64,000 bases of DNA from Streptomyces sp. BK340 (GCF_007827595.1 NZ_VISR01000018.1:62001-126000), one strand, 5' to 3'; positions 25,162 through 34,506 are shown, counted from the first letter of the stretch. Notes: generated by a model not told the origin, from the letters alone. Numbers and translations are program-made.

Positions 25162-25837
25162 TCAGCGGAGGGTCATCGTGCCGGTCAGGGCTCCGCAGAT
25201 CGCAGCCGGTGACCGACCCCTTGGCGCTGCCGGGCGTCCACAGGTTCTGCCCCCGGACGGCGGCGGTGGTGCGGTGGCGGCTGAGCGCGACCGTGCCGGA
25301 CGTGGCGCCGCTCGGGAAGTCGGCGATCTTCTGCACGCCGGGCGTACCGCCGTTGTAGAGCACGTAGCTGCCGGTGCCACCGGCGATGCGGCCGCGGGCG
25401 TCGCCCGTCGGCACGCTCGGCAGGGAGCCGGTGTCGAGGCCGGTCTCGATCACGTACTCGTGGCCGGCGGAGTCGGTGAACAGGTGGGCGACACGTCCGT
25501 CGCCGAGGGCTTCCGGCTGGGGGCAGGCCGAGTCACCCGTGAGGCAGGTCGGACCCGGCCAGGCCGGGGCTGCGCCGGGTCTGCGGTCCGGCCGGCCGCC
25601 CGGCAGCGTCCAGCGCGAAGCCGCAGAGCCGGTGGCCGGTCCCCTGCCGGCCGTCCAGGAACAGCTCACCCCCCCTGCGAGGGCCAACCCCTCCACCCGG
25701 ATCGGGTCGGCCTGGATCCGGGCCACCTTCTCGGTGGCGGTCCCGCCGTCCGCGGTGGGGGTGATGCGGTGGACGTTCCAGTCGAAGCTGGACGGTCCGG
25801 CGGTGGCGAGCGCGCCGCCGTCCGGGGTCGCCGCCAT
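25162..25837 (-). pseudogene. Remnant of a secreted beta-propeller-like protein gene
   Basis: The minus strand reads through segments such as SAGHEYVIETGLDTGSLPSV, GSYVLYNGGTPGVQKIADF, SGTVALSRHRTTAAV and LWTPGSAKGSVT. These resemble a family of secreted Streptomyces proteins known to me only by sequence pattern (blade-like repeats). There is no signal peptide or ribosome site at the left end of the homology, and the frame breaks down around 25190, where a neighbouring frame continues to GTMTLR and a stop at 25162. The remainder runs into the 108-bp repeats. The fragment looks truncated at both ends. Confidence 0.55.
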
Positions 25838-25871
25838 CCCTCCGGAGGAGTCCGCTCGTTGGACGTGCGAA

Positions 25872-25898
25872 GGGCGGCGCCCGAACCGGACGCCGCCC
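25872..25898 (-). terminator. Hairpin terminator of gltX
   Basis: A perfect 8-bp stem GGGCGGCG / CGCCGCCC, with partial pairing of the inner CCG/CGG, lies 30 nt after the gltX stop. Confidence 0.7.
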
Positions 25899-25927
25899 TG
25901 TCTCAGCCGTGTTCCGTGAACACGTCG

Positions 25928-27403
25928 CTACGCGGAGAGCTTGGCCAGCGCCGCGTCGATGCGGGCCAGCGTCTTCTCCTTGCCGAGGACCTGGAGGGAC
26001 TCGAACAGGGGCAGGCCGACCGTGCGCCCGGTGACGGCCACGCGGACCGGGGCCTGGGCCTTGCCGAGCTTGAGGCCGTGGGCCTCGCCGGCGGCCAGGA
26101 CGGCCTCCTTGAGGGCCTCGGCCGACGTCCAGTCCGCCGGCTCCAGCTTCTCGCGGGCCGTGCGCAGCAGGGCGTCCGAGCCCTCCTTCATCGCCTTCGT
26201 CCAGCTCGCCTCGTCGAAGACCGGCTCGGCGAGGAAGAGGAAGTCGACGTTGTCGGTGATCTCGGAGAGCACCTTCAGCCGGGTCTGGGCGTGCGGGGCG
26301 ATCGCCTGCCACTTGGCCTCGTCGAAGTCCTCCGGCGCCCAGGGGGCGAACGGCGCCTTCAGCCAGGTGCGGCAGCGCTCCGTGAACTCCTTCACATCCA
26401 GCATGCGGATGTGGTCGGCGTTGATCGCCTCGCACTTCTTGAGGTCGAAGCGCGCCGGGTTGGGGTTCACGTCGGCGATGTCGAAGGCGGCGACCATCTC
26501 GTCGATGCCGAAGATGTCCTTGTCGGCCGAGAGCGACCAGCCGAGCAGCGACAGATAGTTGAGCAGGCCCTCGGGGAGGAAGCCGCGGTCGCGGTAGAGG
26601 TTGAGGGACGACTCCGGGTCGCGCTTGGAGAGCTTCTTGTTGCCCTCGCCCATCACGTACGGCAGGTGGCCGAAGTCCGGGGTCCGCTTGGCGATGCCCA
26701 GCTCGGTCAGCGCCTTGTAGAGGGCGATCTGGCGGGGGGTGGAGGAGAGCAGGTCCTCGCCGCGCAGGACGTGGGTGATCTCCATCAGGGCGTCGTCGAC
26801 CGGGTTGACCAGCGTGTACAGCGGGGCGCCGTTGGCGCGCACGATGCCGTAGTCCGGGACGTTCTCCGGGGTGAAGGTCAGCTCGCCGCGGACCAGGTCC
26901 GTGAAGGTGATCGTCTCGTCGGGCATCCGGAAGCGGACGATCGGGGTGCGGCCCTGGGCCTTGTACTGCTCGACCTGCTCGGCGCTCAGGTCGCGGCAGT
27001 GGCCGTCGTAGCCGGACGGCTTGCCGGCGGCGCGGGCGGCCTCGCGGCGGGTGTCCAGCTCCTCCTGGGAGCAGTAGCAGTGGTAGGCGTGGCCGGCGTC
27101 GAGGAGCTGCTGAGCGACGTCCTTGTAGAGGTCCATGCGCTGCGACTGGCGGTACGGCGCGTGCGGGCCGCCGACCTCGGGGCCCTCGTCCCAGTCGAAG
27201 CCCAGCCAGCGCATCGCGTCCAGCAGCTGGTTGTACGACTCCTCCGAGTCGCGGGCCACGTCGGTGTCCTCGATGCGGAAGACCAGGGTGCCCTGGTGGT
27301 GCCGGGCGAACGCCCAGTTGAACAGGGCGGTGCGGACCAGGCCCACGTGGGGGTTACCGGTGGGCGAGGGGCAGAATCGGACGCGAACTGGTGCGCTAGC
27401 CAC
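25928..27403 (-). CDS. gltX: Glutamyl-tRNA synthetase
   Basis: A 491-residue class I synthetase that charges tRNA-Glu (and tRNA-Gln for later amidation in actinobacteria). The HIGH motif appears as SPTGNPHVG near the N-terminus and the KMSKS motif as KLSKR (about residues 243-247). Other marks are FRIEDTDVARDSEES, HYCYCS-like AYHCYCSQEEL and ITHVLRGEDLLSSTPRQ. The GTG start at 27403 overlaps the end of the FAH gene by 8 nt; a TTG at 27412 would add three residues. It follows the tRNA-Glu/Gln array in the genome but is transcribed separately from it. Confidence 0.95.
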   Translation of the reverse strand: MASAPVRVRFCPSPTGNPHVGLVRTALFNWAFARHHQGTLVFRIEDTDVARDSEESYNQLLDAMRWLGFDWDEGPEVGGPHAPYRQSQRMDLYKDVAQQLLDAGHAYHCYCSQEELDTRREAARAAGKPSGYDGHCRDLSAEQVEQYKAQGRTPIVRFRMPDETITFTDLVRGELTFTPENVPDYGIVRANGAPLYTLVNPVDDALMEITHVLRGEDLLSSTPRQIALYKALTELGIAKRTPDFGHLPYVMGEGNKKLSKRDPESSLNLYRDRGFLPEGLLNYLSLLGWSLSADKDIFGIDEMVAAFDIADVNPNPARFDLKKCEAINADHIRMLDVKEFTERCRTWLKAPFAPWAPEDFDEAKWQAIAPHAQTRLKVLSEITDNVDFLFLAEPVFDEASWTKAMKEGSDALLRTAREKLEPADWTSAEALKEAVLAAGEAHGLKLGKAQAPVRVAVTGRTVGLPLFESLQVLGKEKTLARIDAALAKLSA

Positions 27404-28181
27404 GCTTGACAACCTTGTTGGTGAGAGTGCCGATGCCTTCGATGGTGACGGCGACCTCGTCGCCGACGTTCAGGGGGCCGACCCCCGCGGGGGTGCCGGT
27501 GAGGATGACGTCGCCGGGCAGCAGGGTCATGGCCTCGGAGATGTTGACGATCAGGTCCTCGATGGAGTGGATCATCTCGCTCGTACGGCCCAGCTGACGC
27601 TGTTCGCCGTTGACCGTGAGCTGGACCGTCAGGTCGTTCGCGCGGTCGAGGTCCAGGCCCGTCTCCACCCAGGGGCCGAGCGGGCAGGAGGTGTCGAACC
27701 CCTTGGCCCGGGCCCACTGCTTCTCGCGCTTCTGCACGTCGCGGGCGGTGACGTCGTTGGCGCAGGTGTAGCCGAAGATCACGTCCTTGACCCGCTCGCG
27801 CGGCACCTCGCGGCACATGCGGCCGATGACGACGGCCAGCTCGGCCTCGTGGTGCAGCTCCTGCGAGAAGGACGGGTACTGGATCTCGTCCCCGGGGCCG
27901 ATCACCGAGGTGGACGGCTTGAAGAAGGCGAACGGCGCCTCGGGCACCTCGTTGCCCAGCTCCTTGGCGTGGTCGGCGTAGTTGCGGCCGAACGCCACGA
28001 CCTTGTTGGGGAGGACCGGCGGGAGCAGTCTGACCTTGCTCAGCGGCACCTTCGTCCCGGACAGCTCGTAGTCCGCGAACGGGATGCCCTTGATGATGTC
28101 GAGGACGAGTTCGTCCTGCTTCTCGCCCTCGACCGCGCCGAAGGCTACGTTCCCGTCGATGGAGAACCTGGCGATGCGCAC
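27396..28181 (-). CDS. Fumarylacetoacetate hydrolase (FAH) family protein
   Basis: A 261-residue FAH-fold enzyme. Metal ligands are visible in LHHEAELAVVIG (His-x-Glu-x-Glu, about residues 109-120) and the following YTCANDVTARDVQ (Asp). Other family marks are VVAFGRNYADHAKELG, FFKPSTSVIGPGD and LLPGDVILTGTPAGVGPLNVGD. Such proteins hydrolyse or decarboxylate diketo acids such as oxaloacetate or acylpyruvates; the exact substrate is not clear. GTG at 28181. It overlaps gltX by 8 nt, so the two are probably co-transcribed. Confidence 0.9.
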   Translation of the reverse strand: MRIARFSIDGNVAFGAVEGEKQDELVLDIIKGIPFADYELSGTKVPLSKVRLLPPVLPNKVVAFGRNYADHAKELGNEVPEAPFAFFKPSTSVIGPGDEIQYPSFSQELHHEAELAVVIGRMCREVPRERVKDVIFGYTCANDVTARDVQKREKQWARAKGFDTSCPLGPWVETGLDLDRANDLTVQLTVNGEQRQLGRTSEMIHSIEDLIVNISEAMTLLPGDVILTGTPAGVGPLNVGDEVAVTIEGIGTLTNKVVKRG

Positions 28182-28275
28182 GGGATCCTGCGCCCCTCAC
28201 TGAGTACCGGCGTACTGACGCCCCAGGTTAACCGGTCGGGCCTCCCGCGTTCGGGAAGGCGACGGACACCGGGGA

Positions 28276-28329
28276 CGAGCGCGGCCCGGAAGATCGTCGT
28301 ACCTGCGACGATCTTCCGGGCCGCGCTCG
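28276..28329 (-). terminator. Long perfect hairpin, probable terminator of the 64-aa peptide gene
   Basis: Two 24-nt arms (28276-28299 and 28306-28329) are perfect inverted copies around the 6-nt loop TACCTG. The hairpin lies 26 nt after the stop of the small peptide gene and about 95 nt before the FAH start. There is no U run. It may also be a small repeat element. Confidence 0.75.
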
Positions 28330-28354
28330 ATGTGCGTGTGCGGTGCCCGCTCGG

Positions 28355-28549
28355 CTACTCGCCGGCCGCGACCCCCGCGGTCACCGGGATCTCCATGAGA
28401 ACCGTGCGCCTCGGATTCGCCGTCTGGGCAGGGAGGTCGACGGAGTGCTCCGGCAGCTCGGGCGTCTGCAGTTCGTCGGCGTCCTCGAGGTGCGCCAGAG
28501 TCGTGCGCCGCGGGTTGGCTATGTTGCGGAACATCATCGTCGTCTTCAC
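28355..28549 (-). CDS. Small peptide (64 aa) with a duplicated ANPRRT motif
   Basis: The peptide contains ANPRRTTL at residues 11-18 and ANPRRTVL at 44-51, separated by an acidic Pro/Leu/Glu-rich linker (LEDADELQTPELPEHSVDLP). There is no signal peptide, membrane segment or Cys. The GTG start at 28549 has AGGA 9 nt upstream; ATG codons at residues 5 and 6 are alternatives. It ends in a long perfect hairpin. The family is not recognised. The repeat and small size would also suit a modified-peptide precursor, but no modifying enzyme is nearby. Confidence 0.6.
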   Translation of the reverse strand: MKTTMMFRNIANPRRTTLAHLEDADELQTPELPEHSVDLPAQTANPRRTVLMEIPVTAGVAAGE

Positions 28550-29118
28550 CGTTGTACGTCCTGTGGCCTCGTGTCGGAGTTGGCAGAGTCGCCTGTCATG
28601 TAAAGCGCCAGGCTAAACATGCGATTCCCCGCCTCAGACATGAACTCCCCATGATCTGCATGTGAGTTTGCTCACGAATCCAGGGGCAAACCGGTCAATT
28701 CCGGCCGACAACCCGCCCCACCGAAACGGACATTGACCCCCTGAAGCTGTCATTCCGCTCCTGATCATGGCGACTGGGACACGTGACACCAGGGGGCGAC
28801 TCGCGCGCATACGCCCGCTTTGGCCTGGATCGCGCTCCACAGTTGGTAACCCAGGCCTCACAGCCCGTCACGTAGGTCACAGCTCGGGACACGGCTCTTG
28901 TTGGAGATCCGGCACTGTGCTGGAATTCCACGGACCGCCGCGGGATCGAGCCGGCGCGCAGGGGCGCAACGCAGCGCCGAGTGGCGGCCAGATAGGGGGG
29001 AACCTGCGCCGGTCACTCCAGACCACTCGGAGAGCGCATTCAGGGCGTTCTCCAATACGCCGACACCGTGTCCGTCCGTTCAAGCGGAGGGGCGCCTGGT
29101 CCAGAGGTTGCGACGCTA
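28550..29118. other. 569-nt intergenic region upstream of the first conservon
   Basis: No convincing gene is seen in any frame. It contains the inverted repeat GTGAG-tttg-CTCAC (28662-28675) and a direct repeat TCACAGC at 28858 and 28877 with a 19-bp period. It must hold the promoters of the divergent peptide gene and of cvnA. Confidence 0.6.
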
Positions 29119-32100
29119 GTGCAGGGACGTTTCAAGAGGGATGGCAGCGCTTCGGCGGAGCCGGAGGCGCACGGCGGGACCGACCGCGGCTCCACGCCCC
29201 AGCACGCCCAGATCCCGGGCCCGGCCCCGTCCGGAGACAGCGGTGAGCGCCCCGGGCGCCCCGGCGCGTCCTCCTCGGCGGGCCCCACGAAGACCGGGAA
29301 CCCCACCCCGACCGTGAAGTCCACCCAGGGGCCGACGGGCCCCGGTTCACGCGTGGCCCTGCGCAACTGGCGCATCTCCACGCGTCTGGTCTCGCTGCTC
29401 GCGCTCCCCGTGGTGGCAGCGACCTCGCTGGGTGCGCTGCGCATCGACCAGAACATCACCGACATCCAGCAGCTCGACAACATGAAGCTGCTGACGGAGA
29501 TGACCAAGCAGGCCACCGAGCTGGCCCAGGCGCTCCAGGACGAGCGCGACCAGTCGGCCGGCCCCCTGTCCCACGGCCTGAAGTCGACCGACTACCAGAT
29601 CAAGGGCTTCCAGGACAAGACCGACCGGGCCCGCGAGAACTTCCTCAACGCCTCCGAGGAGATCGACGCGGCGAGCAAGAGCGGCAACCTCCAGGGCGTC
29701 CGCGACACCCTGGTGAGCCTCGCCAACCAGCTGGACGACCTGGCCAAGATCCGCCGGTCCGCCTACCAGGCGAAGGGCAACTCGACGCAGACCGTCGAGT
29801 CGTACCACCGGCTGATCACCCAGCTGGTCGACCTCTCCCAGGCCATGGCCGAGGCGTCCAGCAACCCCGAGATGATCACGCGCACCCGCGCCCTGGCGGC
29901 CTTCTCCAGCGCCAAGGAGTACGCCTCCGTGCAGCGTGCCGTCATCGCCGCGGCGCTGACCACCAGTGGCAACACCAAGGGAACGCTCTCCTCGAACGAC
30001 CGCCTCTACGGCCAGTCGGCGTACGAGAGCGAGAACTCCGAGATCGCGATCTTCCGGAAGATCTACAGCAGCCAGAACCCGGACGAGCTGCTGAAGCCGA
30101 TCGAGGAGAACAACCCGACGATCCAGGGCGCCGACCTCTACGCCAAGCGGACCTTCGAGTCCCCCACCGGCCTGGACGGTCTGCCGCCCCGCTCGTACCG
30201 CGACTGGGTGGACGACAGCACCACCAAGATCGATCAGATGAAGAAGATCGAGCACACGCTGCTCGAGGACATGGAGCAGAAGGCCCGCGAGCTGCGCAGC
30301 GCCTCCGAGCGCGACGCGATCAACTCCGGTGCGCTGATCCTGATCGTCCTCGGCATCTCGCTCGTCGGCGCGTTCGTCGTGGCCCGCTCCATGATCCGCT
30401 CGCTGCGCCGTCTGCAGGAGACCGCCACCAAGGTCGCCCAGGACCGCCTGCCCGAGCTGGTCAAGCAGCTGTCCGAGTCCGACCCGCAGGACGTCGACAC
30501 GTCCGTGGAGTCGGTCGGTGTGCACTCCCGGGACGAGATCGGCCAGGTGGCCGCGGCCTTCGACGACGTGCACCGCGAGGCGGTCCGCCTCGCCGCCGAG
30601 CAGGCTCTTCTGCGGGGCAACGTCAACGCGATGTTCACCAACCTCTCGCGCCGCTCCCAGGGCCTCATCCAGCGTCAGCTCTCGCTCATCTCCGAACTGG
30701 AGTCCCGCGAGGCCGACCCGGACCAGCTGTCCTCCCTCTTCAAGCTCGACCACCTCGCGACGCGTATGCGCCGTAACGGTGAAAACCTCCTCGTTCTCGC
30801 CGGTGAAGAGCCCGGCCGCCGCTGGACCCGCCCGGTCCCGCTGGTCGACGTGCTCCGCGCCGCCGCGTCCGAGGTGGAGCAGTACGAGCGCATCGAGCTG
30901 GCCGCGGTCCCGACCACCGAGGTCGCCGGCCGCGTCGTCAACGACCTCGTGCACCTCCTCGCCGAGCTGCTCGAGAACGCCACCTCCTTCTCCTCGCCGC
31001 AGACCAAGGTCAAGGTCACCGGTCACGCCCTGCCCGACGGCCGGGTGCTGATCGAGATCCACGACACCGGTATCGGCCTCTCCCCCGAGGACCTCGCGGC
31101 GATCAACGAGCGGCTCGCCTCGCCGCCCACCGTGGACGTCTCGGTGTCCCGCCGCATGGGTCTGTTCGTGGTCGGCCGGCTGTCCCAGCGCCACGGCATC
31201 CGCATCCAGCTGCGCCCCTCCGACTCCGGTGGTACGACCGCGCTGGTCATGCTGCCCGTCGACGTCGCCCAGGGCGGCAAGAAGCCCGCGGGCAAGCCCG
31301 GCGCCCCCGCGCCGACCGGTGGTCCGGCCGCCGCGCAGGCGGCGGCCGGCGCTGCCGCCGCCCGCCGCAACAACGGCGGCAACGGCTCGGGCGGTGCCCT
31401 CGGTGGTGCCCCGTCCGGCGGCGGCCTGCTCGGCGCCGGTCCGTCCCCGCGTGGCCAGGTCGGCTCCGCCCAGGGTCCCCGGGCCGCGCTGCCCGGCACC
31501 GGCCAGGGCGGCCGTCCCGGTGCGCCGGGTGGTGCGCGTGGTCCGCAGGGCCCGGGCGCCCCGCAGCAGGGCCGGCAGGCGCCGGCCGGTGCGGGTGCGG
31601 GCGGCTTCGGCGGTCCGGGTGCCACGCAGGGCCTGCAGTCCGGTGGCCTCGGCGGATCGCAGCAGGACGCCTTCGGTGGTCGTGGTCCGGCGCAGCCGCG
31701 CGGTGGCGCGGGCGCTGCCGACCAGGGCCGTCAGCCGCAGCTGCCGCCGCGCGGCGGTCCGCGGGCCGAGCTGCCCGGCAGCAACCCGCCCTCGCGCAAC
31801 CAGGACTGGAGCGACAACGCCCAGGCCCCGCTGTCACGCGCCTCGCTGGACACCCCGCGCGGCCATGACGAGCGGGACCCGGCGCAGACCTCGCGCATAC
31901 CGCGCGTCGACGACCGGCAGGGCCCGGGCGCGACCGCCGAGATGCCCCGCATCGACGCTCAGGGACCGGCCGCCACGGGCCAGTTCCCGCGACCGGACTT
32001 CGCCGCCAACGGCTCCACGGGCCAGTTCCCGCGCCCGGACCTGAACGGCACGAGCAGCTCGACGGGCCAGTTCCAGCATCCCGGCACCCAGCAGGGCAAT

Positions 32101-32859
32101 GGCCAGTACGGCCAGCAGGGCAACGGCCAGTACGGCCAGCAGGACAGCAACGGGTTCGTCCGCCCCGATGTGTACGGCACGTCGGCGACCGGGCAGCAGG
32201 ACCCGCAGAGCACCGGCCAGTTCCCGGCCCCGCAGGCCTACGACACCGGCTCCACCGGCCAGCACGCGCTGCCCGGCCGCCCGGGCCAGAGCCCGGCGAG
32301 CACCGGCCAGTTCGAGCAGCCCCAGCAGGGCAACCGCGGCGCCTCGCGCCCGCCGGCCCCGCAGCAGCGTCCGGCCCGCCGTGAGCCGGAGGCGCTGCCG
32401 CCGGCCACCGGTCCGGTCGACGGCCGTACCCCGCTGTACGACACGCTGGAAACCAACTGGTTCCACGGCACCCAGCCGGAGCGGCAGCCGGAGAATCCCC
32501 CGGCTCCGTCCCCGGCACCGCAGCAGCAGGCGCCCGCGCCCGCTCCGCAGCGCTCTCCCGCCACCGGCTCCTGGCGCACCTCGCCCAACGACGAACTCGT
32601 TCGGCAGGCGGAGCGCGTCCGGCAGCCCGCGGCGGGTGGCATCACCACCTCCGGCCTGCCGCGCCGGGTGCCCCGGGCGAACCTCGTCCCGGGCACGGCT
32701 CAGCAGCAACAGCACCAAGCCGGTCCGCAGGTCTCGCGTGCGCCTGACGACGTACGCGGCCGGCTGACCAATCTCCGTCGGGGTATCGCACAGGGTCGTC
32801 AGGTCGGCAACGGCCAGACCGGCAGCTACCCGAACCCCACTCACCAGCAGGAGCGTTAG
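29119..32859 (+). CDS. cvnA: Conservon protein CvnA: membrane histidine-kinase-like sensor (first conservon)
   Basis: A 1246-residue sensor. An N-terminal Pro/Gly-rich cytosolic part is followed by TM1 (LVSLLALPVVAATSLGALRI, about residues 90-109) and a nitrate/nitrite-sensing-type helical extracytoplasmic domain. TM2 (ALILIVLGISLVGAFVVA) is near 404-421, then a HAMP-like region, then a HATPase with N box HLLAELLENATSF (about 612-624) and G1 DTGIGLSPEDL (about 649). No phospho-accepting His of the H-box type is clear. Residues about 718-1246 are disordered, rich in Gly, Pro and Gln, with repeated TGQF units. The start GTG at 29119 has GAGG 11 nt upstream, the same arrangement as the second cvnA. 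Confidence 0.92.
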   Translation: MQGRFKRDGSASAEPEAHGGTDRGSTPQHAQIPGPAPSGDSGERPGRPGASSSAGPTKTGNPTPTVKSTQGPTGPGSRVALRNWRISTRLVSLLALPVVAATSLGALRIDQNITDIQQLDNMKLLTEMTKQATELAQALQDERDQSAGPLSHGLKSTDYQIKGFQDKTDRARENFLNASEEIDAASKSGNLQGVRDTLVSLANQLDDLAKIRRSAYQAKGNSTQTVESYHRLITQLVDLSQAMAEASSNPEMITRTRALAAFSSAKEYASVQRAVIAAALTTSGNTKGTLSSNDRLYGQSAYESENSEIAIFRKIYSSQNPDELLKPIEENNPTIQGADLYAKRTFESPTGLDGLPPRSYRDWVDDSTTKIDQMKKIEHTLLEDMEQKARELRSASERDAINSGALILIVLGISLVGAFVVARSMIRSLRRLQETATKVAQDRLPELVKQLSESDPQDVDTSVESVGVHSRDEIGQVAAAFDDVHREAVRLAAEQALLRGNVNAMFTNLSRRSQGLIQRQLSLISELESREADPDQLSSLFKLDHLATRMRRNGENLLVLAGEEPGRRWTRPVPLVDVLRAAASEVEQYERIELAAVPTTEVAGRVVNDLVHLLAELLENATSFSSPQTKVKVTGHALPDGRVLIEIHDTGIGLSPEDLAAINERLASPPTVDVSVSRRMGLFVVGRLSQRHGIRIQLRPSDSGGTTALVMLPVDVAQGGKKPAGKPGAPAPTGGPAAAQAAAGAAAARRNNGGNGSGGALGGAPSGGGLLGAGPSPRGQVGSAQGPRAALPGTGQGGRPGAPGGARGPQGPGAPQQGRQAPAGAGAGGFGGPGATQGLQSGGLGGSQQDAFGGRGPAQPRGGAGAADQGRQPQLPPRGGPRAELPGSNPPSRNQDWSDNAQAPLSRASLDTPRGHDERDPAQTSRIPRVDDRQGPGATAEMPRIDAQGPAATGQFPRPDFAANGSTGQFPRPDLNGTSSSTGQFQHPGTQQGNGQYGQQGNGQYGQQDSNGFVRPDVYGTSATGQQDPQSTGQFPAPQAYDTGSTGQHALPGRPGQSPASTGQFEQPQQGNRGASRPPAPQQRPARREPEALPPATGPVDGRTPLYDTLETNWFHGTQPERQPENPPAPSPAPQQQAPAPAPQRSPATGSWRTSPNDELVRQAERVRQPAAGGITTSGLPRRVPRANLVPGTAQQQQHQAGPQVSRAPDDVRGRLTNLRRGIAQGRQVGNGQTGSYPNPTHQQER

Positions 32860-33282
32860 TTGAGTCCGATGAGCCAGGCGGCACAGAACCTGAACTGGTT
32901 GATCACCAACTTCGTGGACAACACCCCCGGGGTGTCGCACACAGTGGTGGTCTCCGCCGACGGCCTTCTGCTGGCGATGTCCGAAGGTTTCCCGCGGGAC
33001 CGCGCCGACCAGCTCGCGGCCGTCGCCTCCGGGTTGACCTCCCTCACGGCCGGGGCGTCCCGGATCTTCGAGGGCGGCAACGTGGCACAGACGGTCGTCG
33101 AGATGGAGCGCGGCTTCCTCTTCCTGATGTCGGTCTCCGACGGGTCGTCCCTCGCGGTCCTGGCCCACCCGGAGTGCGACATCGGCCTTGTCGGCTACGA
33201 GATGGCGCTGCTCGTCGACCGCGCGGGTGCGGTACTCACCCCGGACCTGCGCGCCGAACTTCAGGGCAGTCTGCTCCACTGA
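32860..33282 (+). CDS. cvnB: Conservon protein CvnB: roadblock/LC7 domain protein
   Basis: A 140-residue roadblock/LC7 protein (MSQAAQNLNWLITNFVDNTPGVSHTVVVSADGLLLAMS...). This family resembles MglB and acts with small G proteins as a GTPase-activating or scaffold partner. The TTG at 32860 directly follows the cvnA stop (TAG-TTG) and sits 6 nt after AGGAGCG, matching the GTG used in the second conservon. The ATG at 32869 is an alternative. The protein is almost identical to the second CvnB. Confidence 0.93.
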   Translation: MSPMSQAAQNLNWLITNFVDNTPGVSHTVVVSADGLLLAMSEGFPRDRADQLAAVASGLTSLTAGASRIFEGGNVAQTVVEMERGFLFLMSVSDGSSLAVLAHPECDIGLVGYEMALLVDRAGAVLTPDLRAELQGSLLH

Positions 33283-33393
33283 CCCGCCCCGGCACCACCC
33301 ACCTCACGAAAACACCGTCCGGCCGTCACAATCCCCCCACCGGCCCCATAAGACGGCTTGACTGACCGACTTGCTGTCCCGCCCGGAGGATTC

Positions 33394-33792
33394 ATGACCC
33401 CGCCCACCGCCTCTCATGATCCGTACGCGGAGCCGTACGGGGATGAGGGCGACCAGCCGCTGGTACGTCCGTACGCGATGACCGGCGGCCGGACCCGGCC
33501 GCGCTACCAGCTCGCCATCGAGGCGCTGATCAGCACCACGGCCGACCCGGCAGCGCTCATGGGGCTGCTCCCGGAGCACCAGCGCATCTGCCACCTGTGC
33601 CGTGAGGTCAAGTCGGTCGCGGAGGTGTCGGCGCTGCTGGCCATGCCGCTCGGCGTGGCCCGGATCCTGGTGGCCGACCTCGCCGAGGCCGGCCTGGTCG
33701 CCATTCACCAGCCGGGTGGCGACGAGAACAACGGCGGCGCTCCGGACGTGACGCTGCTCGAAAGGGTGCTCAGTGGACTTCGCAAGCTCTGA
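33394..33792 (+). CDS. cvnC: Conservon protein CvnC: DUF742 protein
   Basis: A 132-residue DUF742 protein with the family core QPLVRPYAMTGGRTRPRYQLAIEALI, LPEHQRICHLCREVKSVAEVSALL, LGVARILVADLAEAGLV and VTLLERVLSGLRKL. A winged-helix-like fold is expected; it associates with CvnA, B and D in the conservon complex. The ATG at 33394 follows GGAGGATTC. Its last 20 nt overlap cvnD. Confidence 0.93.
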   Translation: MTPPTASHDPYAEPYGDEGDQPLVRPYAMTGGRTRPRYQLAIEALISTTADPAALMGLLPEHQRICHLCREVKSVAEVSALLAMPLGVARILVADLAEAGLVAIHQPGGDENNGGAPDVTLLERVLSGLRKL

Positions 33793-34348
33793 CGCGGGCC
33801 GGGCCACCACCTCGGCGAAGATCGTGGTGGCGGGCGGCTTCGGCGTGGGCAAGACCACGTTCGTCGGCGCCGTCTCGGAGATCAACCCGCTGCGCACGGA
33901 GGCCGTCATGACGTCCGCCTCGGCGGGCATCGACGACCTGACCCACACCGGGGACAAGACCACCACCACGGTGGCCATGGACTTCGGCCGTATCACCCTG
34001 GACCAGGACCTGATCCTGTACCTCTTCGGTACGCCCGGTCAGGACCGCTTCTGGTTCATGTGGGACGACCTGGTGCGCGGCGCCATCGGCGCGGTGGTGC
34101 TCGTGGACACCCGGCGCCTCGCGGACTGCTTCCCGGCCGTGGACTACTTCGAGAACAGCGGTCTGCCGTTCGTCATCGCCCTCAACGGCTTCGACGGCCA
34201 TCAGCCGTACACGCCCGACGAGGTGCGGGAAGCCCTGCAGATCGGGCCGGACGCGCCGATCATCACGACCGACGCCCGCCACCGCGCGGACGCCAAGAGT
34301 GCGCTGATCACGCTCGTGGAGCACGCCCTGATGGCCCGCCTGCGGTAG
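33773..34348 (+). CDS. cvnD: Conservon protein CvnD: small G-protein-like GTPase
   Basis: A 191-residue Ras-like/MglA-like protein. P-loop GGFGVGKTT (about residues 21-29), an FGTPGQDRFWFMWDDLVRGA switch II (DxxG replaced by TPGQ, about 83-102), and an ALNGFDG segment in place of NKxD (about 133-139). It should bind GTP or ATP and work with CvnB. The GTG start is inside the end of cvnC. It shares a 120-nt identical tract with the second cvnD. Confidence 0.94.
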   Translation: MDFASSDAGRATTSAKIVVAGGFGVGKTTFVGAVSEINPLRTEAVMTSASAGIDDLTHTGDKTTTTVAMDFGRITLDQDLILYLFGTPGQDRFWFMWDDLVRGAIGAVVLVDTRRLADCFPAVDYFENSGLPFVIALNGFDGHQPYTPDEVREALQIGPDAPIITTDARHRADAKSALITLVEHALMARLR

Positions 34349-34392
34349 CACCCAAGTGCAACGTGCCGTACGGCAGTTGCCGTAAAGCCATC

Positions 34393-34426
34393 GGAGCCGA
34401 CTGTGGCCTTTGACACGGTCGGCTCC
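34393..34426 (+). terminator. Hairpin terminator after the first conservon
   Basis: A perfect 9-bp stem GGAGCCGAC / GTCGGCTCC with a 16-nt loop starts 44 nt after the cvnD stop. Confidence 0.75.
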
Positions 34427-34506
34427 GCTGTTCATAACAGTTCGGCAGAGGAATCCCCCGGTATCACCACGCGACGCGGTCGAGCGGTACCGCTGCGCTC
34501 ACAAAG

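Noticed and set aside
28634..28861. 75-codon minus-strand frame upstream of the first conservon
   Set aside because: No ribosome site, biased composition and no recognisable motif.
29347..31194. 615-codon minus-strand frame antisense to cvnA
   Set aside because: Antisense shadow; the sense frame has TM segments and HATPase motifs.
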